Of a stretch of DNA of 64,000 nt, positions 23,028 to 32,017 are shown piece by piece. The DNA lies in assembly GCA_016708875.1 (NCBI GenBank), contig JADJFA010000009.1, positions 186,001 through 250,000 on the forward strand. The letters are read 5' to 3'. A program made the translations under genes and the position numbers. Source of the DNA: Lewinellaceae bacterium. GTDB taxonomy: Bacteria; Bacteroidota; Bacteroidia; Chitinophagales; Saprospiraceae. Each line of letters opens with the position of its first letter. Positions within the stretch are counted from its first letter, which is position 1. The notes beneath the pieces were generated by a model that saw only the letters and a list, made by a program, of their open reading frames with translations, was not told the DNA's origin and did not search any database.

Positions 23028-23679
23028 CGGCTTGGTTAATAATGATGTTTTTAAGGGTCATGACGCGCACAAATTCTCCTGCTTCGCGGTAAAATATCTG
23101 GTAGATTTTCCCAGGGATAGGAAGGCCGTTTTCCATAGTATAGTCCTGGAAATAGAATTTGGAAACCAGTTTTTTCTCCTTGTCGTAGAAAGCGGCAGCG
23201 CTGAGTCGTTTGTTCTCCTGCGCCATGGTCACTGGTCCGAGGTAGGCTTTAAATTGCTCTGGCGGCAACCACTGGGATATAACTTGATTGCCGTCTTGTT
23301 GGACATCGCCTGGGGTATAGCCAACTTTGGCAAGTCCAAAATCGTTGAGTTGTTGACTCAGGATCATGTTGAAAATGGAAAATTCTCCAACGGGTGGCAC
23401 GATTTGTTGCGAGGCGAGCGTGTCCGCTTTCATGCGGTACATAAATGTGTCGCGCACGAGCCACTGCTCCGGCTCTGGAAAACGGATATTGTAAACCGTT
23501 TTGTGCAGGTTTTTATCGTAGTAAATGGCGCCTGTGATAAGTCGCCCCTGATCTTTACCCGCCTCCTTTTCTTTGATGGAAAAGTCAGATTTGAAACGAT
23601 AAAATTCAGTCTGGGCTTGAATGCCATTAATTGAAAATACTAACAGCAACAATAGCTTGCATCGGATTGGAATACTCAT
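22984..23679 (-). CDS. Hypothetical secreted protein (231 aa)
   Basis: Signal peptide MSIPIRCKLLLLLVFSINGI, cleaved near QAQ. The mature part is beta-rich: FYRFKSDFSIKEKEAGKDQG, KTVYNIRFPEPEQWLVRDTF, KKLVSKFYFQDYTMENGLPI and FVRVMTLKNIIINQADEDST. The arrangement (long curved sheet, conserved P-E-x-W, closing YDF) resembles LolA-fold outer-membrane-sorting proteins, but I cannot prove membership. It overlaps the yidD-like gene by 44 nt on its 3' side, suggesting translational coupling. A -7 box TACTTTTG lies only 7 nt upstream of the ATG at 23679. Confidence 0.65.
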   Translation of the reverse strand: MSIPIRCKLLLLLVFSINGIQAQTEFYRFKSDFSIKEKEAGKDQGRLITGAIYYDKNLHKTVYNIRFPEPEQWLVRDTFMYRMKADTLASQQIVPPVGEFSIFNMILSQQLNDFGLAKVGYTPGDVQQDGNQVISQWLPPEQFKAYLGPVTMAQENKRLSAAAFYDKEKKLVSKFYFQDYTMENGLPIPGKIYQIFYREAGEFVRVMTLKNIIINQADEDSTYDFVVPAGG

Positions 23680-23686
23680 AGTGGGG

Positions 23687-23694
23687 CAAAAGTA
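23687..23694 (-). promoter_or_regulatory. -7 promoter box very close to the start codon
   Basis: TACTTTTG on the minus strand, 7 nt before the ATG at 23679. In Bacteroidota the transcript starts about 7 nt after this box, so the mRNA would be nearly leaderless. I see no good -33 TTTG. Confidence 0.4.
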
Positions 23695-23793
23695 GTGAAA
23701 TTGGTTACTGCGGCGTAGCAGTGGTCAAATAGAAAACCGGGTTGTCACGCTGATGCGGAACAACCCGGTTTCAATAAGATTTCACAATATTCC

Positions 23794-24270
23794 TTAGCCG
23801 TTGGATGCAAACCATGCACCGCTTGCAAGGAGGCCAAACCAGAGTACAACCCAGATTACGGTCCAGATAGCACAACCAATAATGGCTTTTTTACCTTCTC
23901 GTTTTTTGGCATCGCCTTCAACGGCAACATAGACCAGAATGATACCAAGAATACCAAGGCAGAAGCCCCACCAGAAGCCGGGAATGCCGAGCAGGCGTTC
24001 GCCATCAGGCGCCACACTTCCGAGGAGCGAAGAAGCGATGTCGTTGTCGCTCGTCACATTGTTGAGCAGGGTGTTGTTTTCCGAAGCAAGTTCGGAGTAG
24101 GTAGCGTTGCGGCCTTCCACCAACTGCTCAAGTTCAGTCATGCCAGCAAATTCGTTGTCCAGACGGCTGAGATCGTCTTGGAACGGATTGGCAGGCGTGG
24201 TGCTGGGCGAAGCAGCCCAAAGTGCACTGCCAAGCAGCGCGCAAAATGCCAGAGTGAAAAGTTTCTTCAT
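23794..24270 (-). CDS. Hypothetical membrane protein with signal peptide (158 aa)
   Basis: Signal peptide MKKLFTLAFCALLGSALWAA, a polar region with acidic residues (NPFQDDLSRLDNEFAGMTEL) that may form a short coiled coil, then a membrane part with two helices (GFWWGFCLGILGIILVYVAV and GCAIWTVIWVVLWFGLLASG) joined by a basic loop EGDAKKREGKKA. This looks like a common small Bacteroidota membrane protein of unknown function. The start at 24270 is set by the signal peptide and by a strong promoter at 24318-24348. It is divergent from a small two-helix protein gene at 24559. Confidence 0.7.
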   Translation of the reverse strand: MKKLFTLAFCALLGSALWAASPSTTPANPFQDDLSRLDNEFAGMTELEQLVEGRNATYSELASENNTLLNNVTSDNDIASSLLGSVAPDGERLLGIPGFWWGFCLGILGIILVYVAVEGDAKKREGKKAIIGCAIWTVIWVVLWFGLLASGAWFASNG

Positions 24271-24317
24271 GGATTTTGTCTTGAATGAATTTAAGGTGTG
24301 AGTAAAATAAGTGTGGG

Positions 24318-24348
24318 CAAAAGTACCTGTACGTTTGGAAAAACAAAA
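24318..24348 (-). promoter_or_regulatory. Bacteroidota-type promoter (-33 TTTTG, -7 TACTTTTG)
   Basis: On the minus strand TTTTG (24344-24348) is followed after 18 nt by TACTTTTG (24318-24325), almost identical in spacing and sequence to the promoter at 3409-3439. The predicted 5' untranslated leader to the ATG at 24270 is about 40 nt. Confidence 0.65.
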
Positions 24349-24402
24349 CTGCTTGTTGTTTTTTAACGGTGGATTTTTTAGTATTCCAATGTATAGAACA
24401 TT

Positions 24403-24434
24403 CCGTTCAACGGGAAACAAACCCTGTTGAACGG
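24403..24434. other. Hairpin in the divergent gap upstream of two genes
   Basis: CCGTTCAACGGG and CCCTGTTGAACGG face each other around AAACAAA, giving a stem of about 12 bp with a one-base bulge. A second short palindrome CGGAAGAG-G-CTCTTCCG lies at 24469-24485. Both lie upstream of genes rather than after them, so they could be operators; this is tentative. Confidence 0.4.
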
Positions 24435-24558
24435 GCAACACACGGCAAACTTCTAAGCTTTTTTTGCGCGGAAGAGGCTCTTCCGTATTTCGGGACTTGA
24501 AATCGGAAGGCTCAGCGCATCAGGTAAGATAAATCATCTAAAACAAAACAACCAACAC

Positions 24559-24732
24559 ATGGCACTTACAAACTCAAAGGGTGGCCTGCTCGCCATCATA
24601 GCAGTAGCTGGAATCGCAGCCTTTTTTGTACTCAAACTGTTTTTTCCGCAGATCATCGAGCAAATTGCGGCGGGTATTGTTGCATTTTTTGTCTTTTTGG
24701 CTGGGCTGATTTTTAGAAGAAAAAAAGGGTAG
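24559..24732 (+). CDS. Small two-helix membrane protein (57 aa)
   Basis: A short open frame with clean composition: MALTNSKGGLLAIIAVAGIA, then AFFVLKLFFPQIIEQIAAGI and VAFFVFLAGLIFRRKKG. Two hydrophobic helices with a basic RRKKG end predict an inner-membrane hairpin with a positive cytoplasmic tail. No family recognised. The frame uses ATG, ends in TAG at 24732, and occupies an otherwise empty 620-nt gap. The amino-acid pattern is not what random frames give, hence moderate confidence. Confidence 0.55.
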   Translation: MALTNSKGGLLAIIAVAGIAAFFVLKLFFPQIIEQIAAGIVAFFVFLAGLIFRRKKG

Positions 24733-24790
24733 TGCCGAATTTCGAGTAACCACATTGACCACATTATCACATTGACCACATTTTTATCCG

Positions 24791-24872
24791 TCATAGCATC
24801 TCGCCGCCGCCACTGCCTTCGCTAAAAGCTCTGCAGTTTAAAAGGCTAAGGCGAGTAAAAGCGAAGGCGGGC
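24791..24872 (+). repeat. Family N element upstream of the ABC ATPase
   Basis: Contains CCTTCGCTAAAAGCTCTG, AAGGCTAAGGCGAGTAAAAG and CGAAGGCGGG. It ends about 25 nt before the start codon at 24896 and has the same orientation relative to its gene as the elements at 19992 and 58637. Confidence 0.6.
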
Positions 24873-24895
24873 TTCACATTGACTATATTCATATC

Positions 24896-25615
24896 ATGCT
24901 GATTTCAATCAAATCCCTCACCAAAACATACCTCATGGGCGCGGAAATCGTGGAAGCCCTCAAAGACGTGACGCTTAACATTGAAAAAAACGAGTACGTC
25001 GCGCTCATGGGCCCCTCGGGTAGCGGGAAGTCCACGCTTATGAACCTGCTAGGCTGCCTTGACTCCCCCACTAAGGGAGAGTATTGGCTCAATGGCACAG
25101 AAGTGAGCACGATGGACGATGGCGAGTTGGCTGAAGTGCGAAACAAAGAAATCGGCTTCGTTTTCCAGACTTTCAATCTGATGCCTCGACTCAGCGCACT
25201 CGAGAATGTGGCGCTTCCGCTGGTTTATGCTGGCGTAAGTCGTGAAGAACGACTTGAAAAAGCCCGCAAAACCCTGGAATCTGTGGGCCTTGGAGACCGC
25301 GTGACACACAAACCCAACGAACTTTCGGGCGGTCAACGCCAACGCGTAGCCGTGGCCCGAGCCTTGGTGAACAATCCCGCCATCATTCTAGCCGATGAGC
25401 CGACGGGCAACCTGGATACCAAAACCAGCTACGAAATCATGGGGCTTTTCGAGCAGATCCACAAAGCCGGCAATACCGTTATTTTGGTTACCCACGAGCA
25501 GGACATCGCCATGCATGCGCACCGGATTGTACGCCTCCGTGATGGACTCATCGAAAGCGATCTGCCTAACGAGCATTTCATAAAAATGGAAAATGTGGTG
25601 ATGAGCGAGGAGTAG
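24896..25615 (+). CDS. ABC transporter ATP-binding protein (LolD/MacB type)
   Basis: A 239-residue ATPase with all motifs: Walker A MGPSGSGKSTLMNLLGC, Q-loop FVFQTFNLMPRLSALENV, signature ELSGGQRQRVAVARALV, Walker B AIILADEPTGNLD and H-loop VILVTHEQDIA. The sequence, including LPLVYAGVSREER and DEPTGNLDTKTSYEIM, is of the LolD/MacB/FtsE class that powers lipoprotein release or MacB-type mechanotransmission. The partner permease is not in the window: the next gene, an amidohydrolase, lies 43 nt downstream on the same strand, so any partner must be elsewhere. Confidence 0.88.
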   Translation: MLISIKSLTKTYLMGAEIVEALKDVTLNIEKNEYVALMGPSGSGKSTLMNLLGCLDSPTKGEYWLNGTEVSTMDDGELAEVRNKEIGFVFQTFNLMPRLSALENVALPLVYAGVSREERLEKARKTLESVGLGDRVTHKPNELSGGQRQRVAVARALVNNPAIILADEPTGNLDTKTSYEIMGLFEQIHKAGNTVILVTHEQDIAMHAHRIVRLRDGLIESDLPNEHFIKMENVVMSEE

Positions 25616-25658
25616 AAGTATTCGTCAATGCCTACTTTCGCCCCCAAACGAACTTGGC

Positions 25659-26954
25659 ATGAAACATCTTTCCGCTCTGTTTTTAAATCTTCTCTTCCTT
25701 GCGCCGCTCTGGGCCCAACCTGTGCTTAAACGCCAGGTGGATCAAATGACCAATGCGGTCGAAGCGAAAGTCATCGCTTGGCGACGCGACTTCCACCAAA
25801 ACCCGGAACTCTCCAACCGCGAATTTCAAACTGCCGAAAAAGTGGCCGCTCACCTGCGGTCCCTCGGAATGGAGGTCCGCACGGGCATTGCCAAAACGGG
25901 TGTGGTGGGTATTTTAAAAGGCGGAAAACCTGGACCTGTCATCGGACTCCGGGCCGACATGGACGCGCTCCCTGTCACCGAGCGTGTGGATTTGCCTTTC
26001 AAGTCAACCGTGCAGTCTGAGTACAATGGGGAACAGGTGGGTGTAATGCATGCCTGCGGCCACGATATGCACGTCGCGATCATGATGGGTGTGGCCGAAG
26101 TCCTTTCCAAAATGAAAGCCCAACTGGCTGGCACCGTGGTGTTTGTGTTTCAACCGGCCGAAGAAGGCCCTCCCGGCGATGAAGAGGGTGGGGCGCCATT
26201 GATGATAAAAGAAGGTTTGCTGCGCGATACAAAAATGGAGGTCATGTTTGGCCTGCACATCAATTCGCAGACCGAAGTCGGCAAGATCAGGTATCGTCCA
26301 GGCGGGGCAATGGCTGCTTCGGACTGGTTTTACATCACGGTGCATGGCAAACAGGCACACGGTTCGGCTCCATGGAGTGGCATTGACCCCATTGTGGTGA
26401 GCGCCGAAATCATACAGGGTTTGCAGACCATCGTGAGCCGTCAGGTGGACCTCACCGAATTTCCAGCTGTGATCACCGTGGGCAAAATCACCAGCGGCGT
26501 GCGCGCCAACATTATACCTGAACTGGCCGAAATGGTGGGCACCATACGCACACTCGACACGGCTATGCAGCGATTGATTCACAAAAAAATAGAACTCACA
26601 GTCACGAAGATTGCCGAGAGCGCAGGAGCGAATGCAGAGGTTCGTATTGACAACAAAACCCCGGTAACGTACAACGACCCAGCGCTCACAGCCTGGGCTT
26701 TGCCTTCGCTACAAGAAGCAGCTGGGGCAGTCAACGTAGCAGAAAACAAACCTCGCACAGGCGCCGAGGACTTTGGATTTTTTGCTGAAAAAATACCTTG
26801 TTTCTACTTCTTCCTCGGCGGTATGCCCAAGGGTGGCGACGAGAAAAAAGCGCCCTCGCACCACACACCTGATTTTTATGTGGACGAAAGTGGGATGAAG
26901 TTGGGGGTTAAAACCTTTTGTTACCTGGTACTGGATTATTTCGCAAAAAAATGA
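25659..26954 (+). CDS. M20-family amidohydrolase, exported
   Basis: Signal peptide MKHLSALFLNLLFLAPLWAQ, then a dinuclear-metal aminoacylase/carboxypeptidase of the M20D group (431 residues). Visible are IGLRADMDALPVTER, MHACGHDMHVAIMMG, FVFQPAEEGPPGDEEGGAP and GLHINSQTEVGKIRY. The dimerisation lid includes HGKQAHGSAPWSGIDPI, and the C-terminal GAEDFGFFAEKIPCFYFFLG carries the last ligand region. It removes acyl groups from amino acids or related amides in the periplasm; the exact substrate is unknown. Its stop codon TGA overlaps the polX ATG (ATGA). Confidence 0.88.
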   Translation: MKHLSALFLNLLFLAPLWAQPVLKRQVDQMTNAVEAKVIAWRRDFHQNPELSNREFQTAEKVAAHLRSLGMEVRTGIAKTGVVGILKGGKPGPVIGLRADMDALPVTERVDLPFKSTVQSEYNGEQVGVMHACGHDMHVAIMMGVAEVLSKMKAQLAGTVVFVFQPAEEGPPGDEEGGAPLMIKEGLLRDTKMEVMFGLHINSQTEVGKIRYRPGGAMAASDWFYITVHGKQAHGSAPWSGIDPIVVSAEIIQGLQTIVSRQVDLTEFPAVITVGKITSGVRANIIPELAEMVGTIRTLDTAMQRLIHKKIELTVTKIAESAGANAEVRIDNKTPVTYNDPALTAWALPSLQEAAGAVNVAENKPRTGAEDFGFFAEKIPCFYFFLGGMPKGGDEKKAPSHHTPDFYVDESGMKLGVKTFCYLVLDYFAKK

Positions 26955-28580
26955 CCAACAAACAAATAGCCCTCGCGTTCGACGAACTTGCCAACCTCAT
27001 GGAACTTCATGAAGAAGACCCATTTCGTATCCGGTCTTACGCCAGCGCGTACCTCACCTTGCGCAAGCTCGATTCACCTCTGGCCGAATTATCCGATACG
27101 GAACTCAAAAGCATCAAAGGCGTAGGTCCCGCCATTGCCGGAAAAATCCGCGAATTACTGGAGACCGGGCAAATGGCGACCCTCGAAAAATACCGCGCCC
27201 AAACTCCAGCTGGTGTTCGGGAAATGCTCGAAATAGGCGGCTTTGGACCTAAAAAAGTGCGGCAAGTGTGGCAGGAAATGGGCATCGAAAACCCTGGTGA
27301 ACTTTGGTATGCCTGCAACGAAAACCGTCTCGTAGAGTACAAAGGTTTTGGCCTGAAAACACAGGAAGACCTCAAGAACAAACTCGCTTATTTCTTTAGC
27401 AGTCGTGGCAAACTTCACCTTGACACAGCCTTGGCTGAAGCGGAAGCGGTGTGCAATTTCCTAATATCCCAATATCCCAATATCCAAATTGCACCCGTCG
27501 GCGAAGTGCGCCGAAGATGTCCTGTGGTGGAGTCCGTGGAAGTGCTGGCTGCTTTCGACGGCGATTTAAGGAGCGCCTTTGAAGGGTCAGATTTTGTGGC
27601 CGAGAAACGCGAAGACGGAAAGATCATTCTGAGAAAGGGTGAGGGTGCTACGGTTGTTTTGCACCAATGCTCGCCGGAAGAATGGGGCTCTAAGTTGTTC
27701 AAACACACTGGCGCACCGGCATTTCTGAGGTTTTGTTCAAGAAAATCCCGGGATGGATTTCAAAAATTTGTCCAACGAAGAAGCGGTTTTTGAAAAGACT
27801 AAACAGTCTTTCGTCGTACCAGAATTACGAGAAAATGCAGAAATTCTACAAGGAAAAATTCAACCACAACTCATTCAGGGTCAAGATTTAAAAGGTATTC
27901 TACACGTCCACACTACTTATAGTGATGGCCTCCATTCCCTCCGTGAAATGTGTGAGCACACCCGCTCGCTTGGCTATGCTTACATCGGCATTACAGACCA
28001 CAGCCAATCCGCGTTTTACGCCAACGGCCTCAAGCCCGACCGGGTGCTTGCGCAAATGGAGGAAATTGAAAAATTGAATGCCGAACTCGCGCCTTTCCGA
28101 ATTTTTAAGGGCATCGAAAGCGACATCCTGAACGATGGTTCGCTAGACTATGATGATGCGTTGCTGGAGCAGTTTGACTTCGTTATTGCCTCCGTCCACT
28201 CCAATCTCCGCATGAACATTGAGAAGGCAACGGAGCGCGTAGTAAGGGCCATCGAGCACCCCTGTACCACCATCCTCGGTCACCCGACCGGGCGACTTTT
28301 GCTCAGCCGCGAAGGGTATCCGCTCGATTGGGATGCAGTGTTCGAGGCATGCGCCAAACACAAAGTGAGCATCGAACTCAACGCCCACCCACGCCGCTTG
28401 GATATTTATTGGACATTGATTCCCAGGGCATTGGCGCATGGAATCCGCATAAGCATCAACCCGGATGCGCACAGTAAAGATGGTATTTTGCACACCCGTT
28501 ATGGTGTGATGGTGGCTCGAAAGGGCGGGCTGACAGCAGCGGGGTGTCTGAATGCGGAGGTTGGGATATTTGGAAATTAG
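26951..28580 (+). CDS. polX: DNA polymerase X-family protein with PHP domain (apparent frame break)
   Basis: The N-terminal part is the Pol-beta-like helical region (LANLMELHEEDPFRIRSYAS, a helix-hairpin-helix SIKGVGPAIAGKIREL and a second one FGPKKVRQVWQEMGIEN), followed by a palm-like region. The C-terminal PHP domain is metal-binding: LHVHTTYSDGLHSLREMCEH, ITDHSQSAFYANG, ASVHSNLRMN, ILGHPTGRLLL and INPDAHSKDG. Such proteins do gap repair and 3'-5' exonuclease work. The frame breaks between about 27715 and 27755, where SEVLFKKIPG is readable in a third frame, so two nearby indels are likely. The ATG at 26951 overlaps the M20 stop codon (ATGA), so the genes are coupled. Confidence 0.82.
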
Positions 28581-28585
28581 TGGAT

Positions 28586-28622
28586 ACAGAAGTGACACTT
28601 TTTTAAAAAGTGTCACTTCTGT
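28586..28622. repeat. Perfect hairpin, family F
   Basis: ACAGAAGTGACACTTTTT faces AAAAAGTGTCACTTCTGT with almost no loop (stem 18 bp), five nucleotides after the polX stop codon. A related copy lies at 40251-40289 after another gene. Confidence 0.85.
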
Positions 28623-28640
28623 AATCAAACAAGTAATCAA

Positions 28641-28671
28641 AAAAGCCGCATCGCGGCGACATTATGGTAGC
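28641..28671 (+). repeat. Family G monomer abutting a start codon
   Basis: AAAAGCCGCATCGCGGCG followed by ACATTATGGTAGC; the element runs directly into the ATG at 28672. It is the same monomer as in the compound palindrome at 14498-14664, with a changed stem-loop base. Confidence 0.75.
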
Positions 28672-29337
28672 ATGAACGTAATAATTACAGGAAGCACCGG
28701 CATGGTGGGCGAAGGTGTATTGCATGAATGTTTGCAGCACCCGCAGATTGAATCGATTCTGGTCGTAAACCGAAAACCTTGCGGTGTGAACCATCCGAAA
28801 TTGAAAGAGTTACTACACTCAGACTTCTTTGATTTGAGTGCGGTGGAGTCGCAACTTGCTGGTTACGAGGCCTGTTTTTTCTGTCTCGGCGTTTCGTCCG
28901 TTGGGATGAACGAGGCCGATTATTTCAAAATGACGCACACATTGACCCTCCATTTTGCTGAAACGGTCAGCCAGCAGAACGCAGCAATGACCTTTTGTTA
29001 TGTGTCTGGAAGTGCCACAGATAGCACCGAAAAAGGCCGTAGCATGTGGGCAAGGGTGAAGGGCAAAACTGAAAACGACTTGATGAAACTTCCCTTCAAA
29101 AGTGTATACTGTTTTCGTCCAGGTTACATGCATCCAACTCCGGGACTGAAAAACACCCTTTCTTACTACAAATATCTTTCCTGGCTCTACCCTGCGTTTC
29201 GGCTGTTGCTGCCCGGTTTTGTTTCTACGCTTTCGGAGTTAGGGCTGGCTATGATAAACGTTACTTTGCGCGGTTATGAAAAACAGATTTTGGAGGTGAA
29301 AGACATTGTTGCGTTATCGAAACACATAGGCACATAG
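28672..29337 (+). CDS. NAD(P)-binding Rossmann protein, epimerase/reductase-like
   Basis: A 221-residue atypical SDR/NmrA-like protein. The nucleotide motif is VIITGSTGMVGEGVLHE, then ILVVNRKPCG, ACFFCLGVSSVGMNEADYF, YVSGSATDSTEKGRS and FRPGYMHPTPGLKN. The family is usually annotated NAD-dependent epimerase/dehydratase but lacks a clear YxxxK, so catalysis is uncertain. The start codon follows a family G element with no spacer. The stop codon is TAG within a family A repeat, and the last residues (KHIGT) are encoded by the repeat. Confidence 0.75.
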   Translation: MNVIITGSTGMVGEGVLHECLQHPQIESILVVNRKPCGVNHPKLKELLHSDFFDLSAVESQLAGYEACFFCLGVSSVGMNEADYFKMTHTLTLHFAETVSQQNAAMTFCYVSGSATDSTEKGRSMWARVKGKTENDLMKLPFKSVYCFRPGYMHPTPGLKNTLSYYKYLSWLYPAFRLLLPGFVSTLSELGLAMINVTLRGYEKQILEVKDIVALSKHIGT

Positions 29338-29392
29338 GACACTAAGCATCTTGATTTTCAACAACTATGTGTCCTATGTGCCTATGTGTTTA
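29320..29392. repeat. Intergenic hairpin, family A
   Basis: The left arm AAACACATAGGCACATAGG (from 29320) and right arm CTATGTGTCCTATGTGCC (to 29392) form a long stem; the left arm lacks two bases near the loop. It contains the stop codon of the preceding gene. Confidence 0.85.
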
Positions 29393-29425
29393 TTCAAAGA
29401 TTCTTCTTACCTTAAATTGCTTTCC

Positions 29426-30880
29426 ATGAAAAATTCTATCTTCATTTTACTTCTGGCATTTGCCTTCAATGCCCCACTTTTCAGCCAAAACCTCGTCTCT
29501 ACCACCTTGCTCGGTCAAAAAACCAAGGCTGAGTTGCTTGCGGAGTTCGACAACCTCCCTTTCATTCAATACGGGGCGAAATATTACCGCATCACCTACA
29601 CCACAAAAAGTGTGCAGGGCTTAGTGGACACGGCTTCGGGCTTGTTTTCAGTGCCGGACAATCTATCCCGCATTTACCCGCGCCTGGTGTATCAGCACGG
29701 AACTTCTGGGTCGAAGCAAGATGTGCCTTCCATAAATGTGGTTTCAGGAGGGGAGGGGAAAGTGGGGCTTTTGTTTGCCGGACTGGGGTATGTGGCATTT
29801 TTGCCAGACTATATTGGCTTGGGGAATACTTCCAAAGGATTTCACCCATATGTTCATGCGGAGAGTGAGGCATGGGCGGCGTTGGATATGCTACGGGCTG
29901 GGGAGGAGTTTTTGCAACAAAATCAAGTCGTTAGAAACGAGCAGCTGTTCATCACGGGCTACTCGCAGGGTGGTCACGGGGCCATGGCCTTACATCGTGC
30001 CATCGAGCAGGATCCTGCCGAAGAATTTCAAGTTACTGCGGCCGCCCCCATGTCAGGTCCATACAGCATTTCAGGAGTGATGCGGGATTTGATTTTGACG
30101 GATGCGGTGTATTTCTACCCGGCATACATTCCAAACACAGCTTTGTCATACCAAACGGTATATGGAAATCTGTTTACGGACTTGACAGAGGTTTTCAAGC
30201 CAGTTTATGCCGCGCTTATTCAGCAATTTTATGAGGGACAAATCACATTGTCCAGTTTAAACAGTCAGTTGATTACTACATTGATAGACAATGAGGGCGG
30301 CTCCCGTCCATTCAAAATGTTGCAGGAAAGCATCGTGCAAGAAATTCAGGCCAATCCCGACCATCCCATCAATGTCGCGCTAAATGCCAATGATACTTAC
30401 GACAATTGGCTACCTATCGCTCCATTCAGGCTTTTCTATTGCATGGAAGACGACCAGGTGCCATACCGAAATAGCCTCCTTGCACAGGATTCATTCCTGG
30501 CTGCCGGTGTGACGAATTTTGCCATCAGCGACGTACTGCCTACAGGAGACCATGGCGAATGTTACGTGCCAGCCATGACCAGCACCTTGATCTTTTTCCT
30601 TGGTTATCAGCAAATTGGAACGGTGGGAACCGATGCTACGGTAGACAGATGGCAAATGCGTATTTCGCCAAATCCTGCACAGGACATGCTTTTCCTCCAA
30701 GACATGCCTTCGGACGGTCGGCTGGAAATTGTGGACTTCAACGGGAAATTGCAACAAACGGCTCGACTCAGCGCGGGTTCGCATTCCTTGAATATTTCGG
30801 AGATGCCGAGCGGTGTTTATTTGGTTCGGTTCTTTGCGAAAGGAGAAATTTGGGCAGAGAAATTGGTGGTGCGGAGGTAG
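29426..30880 (+). CDS. Secreted alpha/beta-hydrolase (lipase/esterase-like) with T9SS sorting domain
   Basis: Signal peptide MKNSIFILLLAFAFNAPLFS, then an alpha/beta hydrolase core. Nucleophile Ser sits in LFITGYSQGGHGAMALHRA, the acid Asp probably in FYCMEDDQVPY, and His in TGDHGECYVPAM. After a linker, the C-terminal 80 residues are a type A T9SS sorting domain: RISPNPAQDMLFLQD, LEIVDFNGKLQQ, LNISEMPSGVYLVR and WAEKLVVRR. The protein is expected to cross the outer membrane by the type IX system and be anchored or released outside. The start at 29426 is the ATG before the signal peptide. Lipid versus other ester substrate is unclear. Confidence 0.85.
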   Translation: MKNSIFILLLAFAFNAPLFSQNLVSTTLLGQKTKAELLAEFDNLPFIQYGAKYYRITYTTKSVQGLVDTASGLFSVPDNLSRIYPRLVYQHGTSGSKQDVPSINVVSGGEGKVGLLFAGLGYVAFLPDYIGLGNTSKGFHPYVHAESEAWAALDMLRAGEEFLQQNQVVRNEQLFITGYSQGGHGAMALHRAIEQDPAEEFQVTAAAPMSGPYSISGVMRDLILTDAVYFYPAYIPNTALSYQTVYGNLFTDLTEVFKPVYAALIQQFYEGQITLSSLNSQLITTLIDNEGGSRPFKMLQESIVQEIQANPDHPINVALNANDTYDNWLPIAPFRLFYCMEDDQVPYRNSLLAQDSFLAAGVTNFAISDVLPTGDHGECYVPAMTSTLIFFLGYQQIGTVGTDATVDRWQMRISPNPAQDMLFLQDMPSDGRLEIVDFNGKLQQTARLSAGSHSLNISEMPSGVYLVRFFAKGEIWAEKLVVRR

Positions 30881-30890
30881 TACATAATTG

Positions 30891-32014
<1,124 letters not shown>

Positions 32015-32017
32015 CCC

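Noticed and set aside
27753..28580. Separate PHP-domain gene after a truncated polymerase gene
   Set aside because: The PHP part continues the PolX family order and the break is explained by short indels near 27715-27755.
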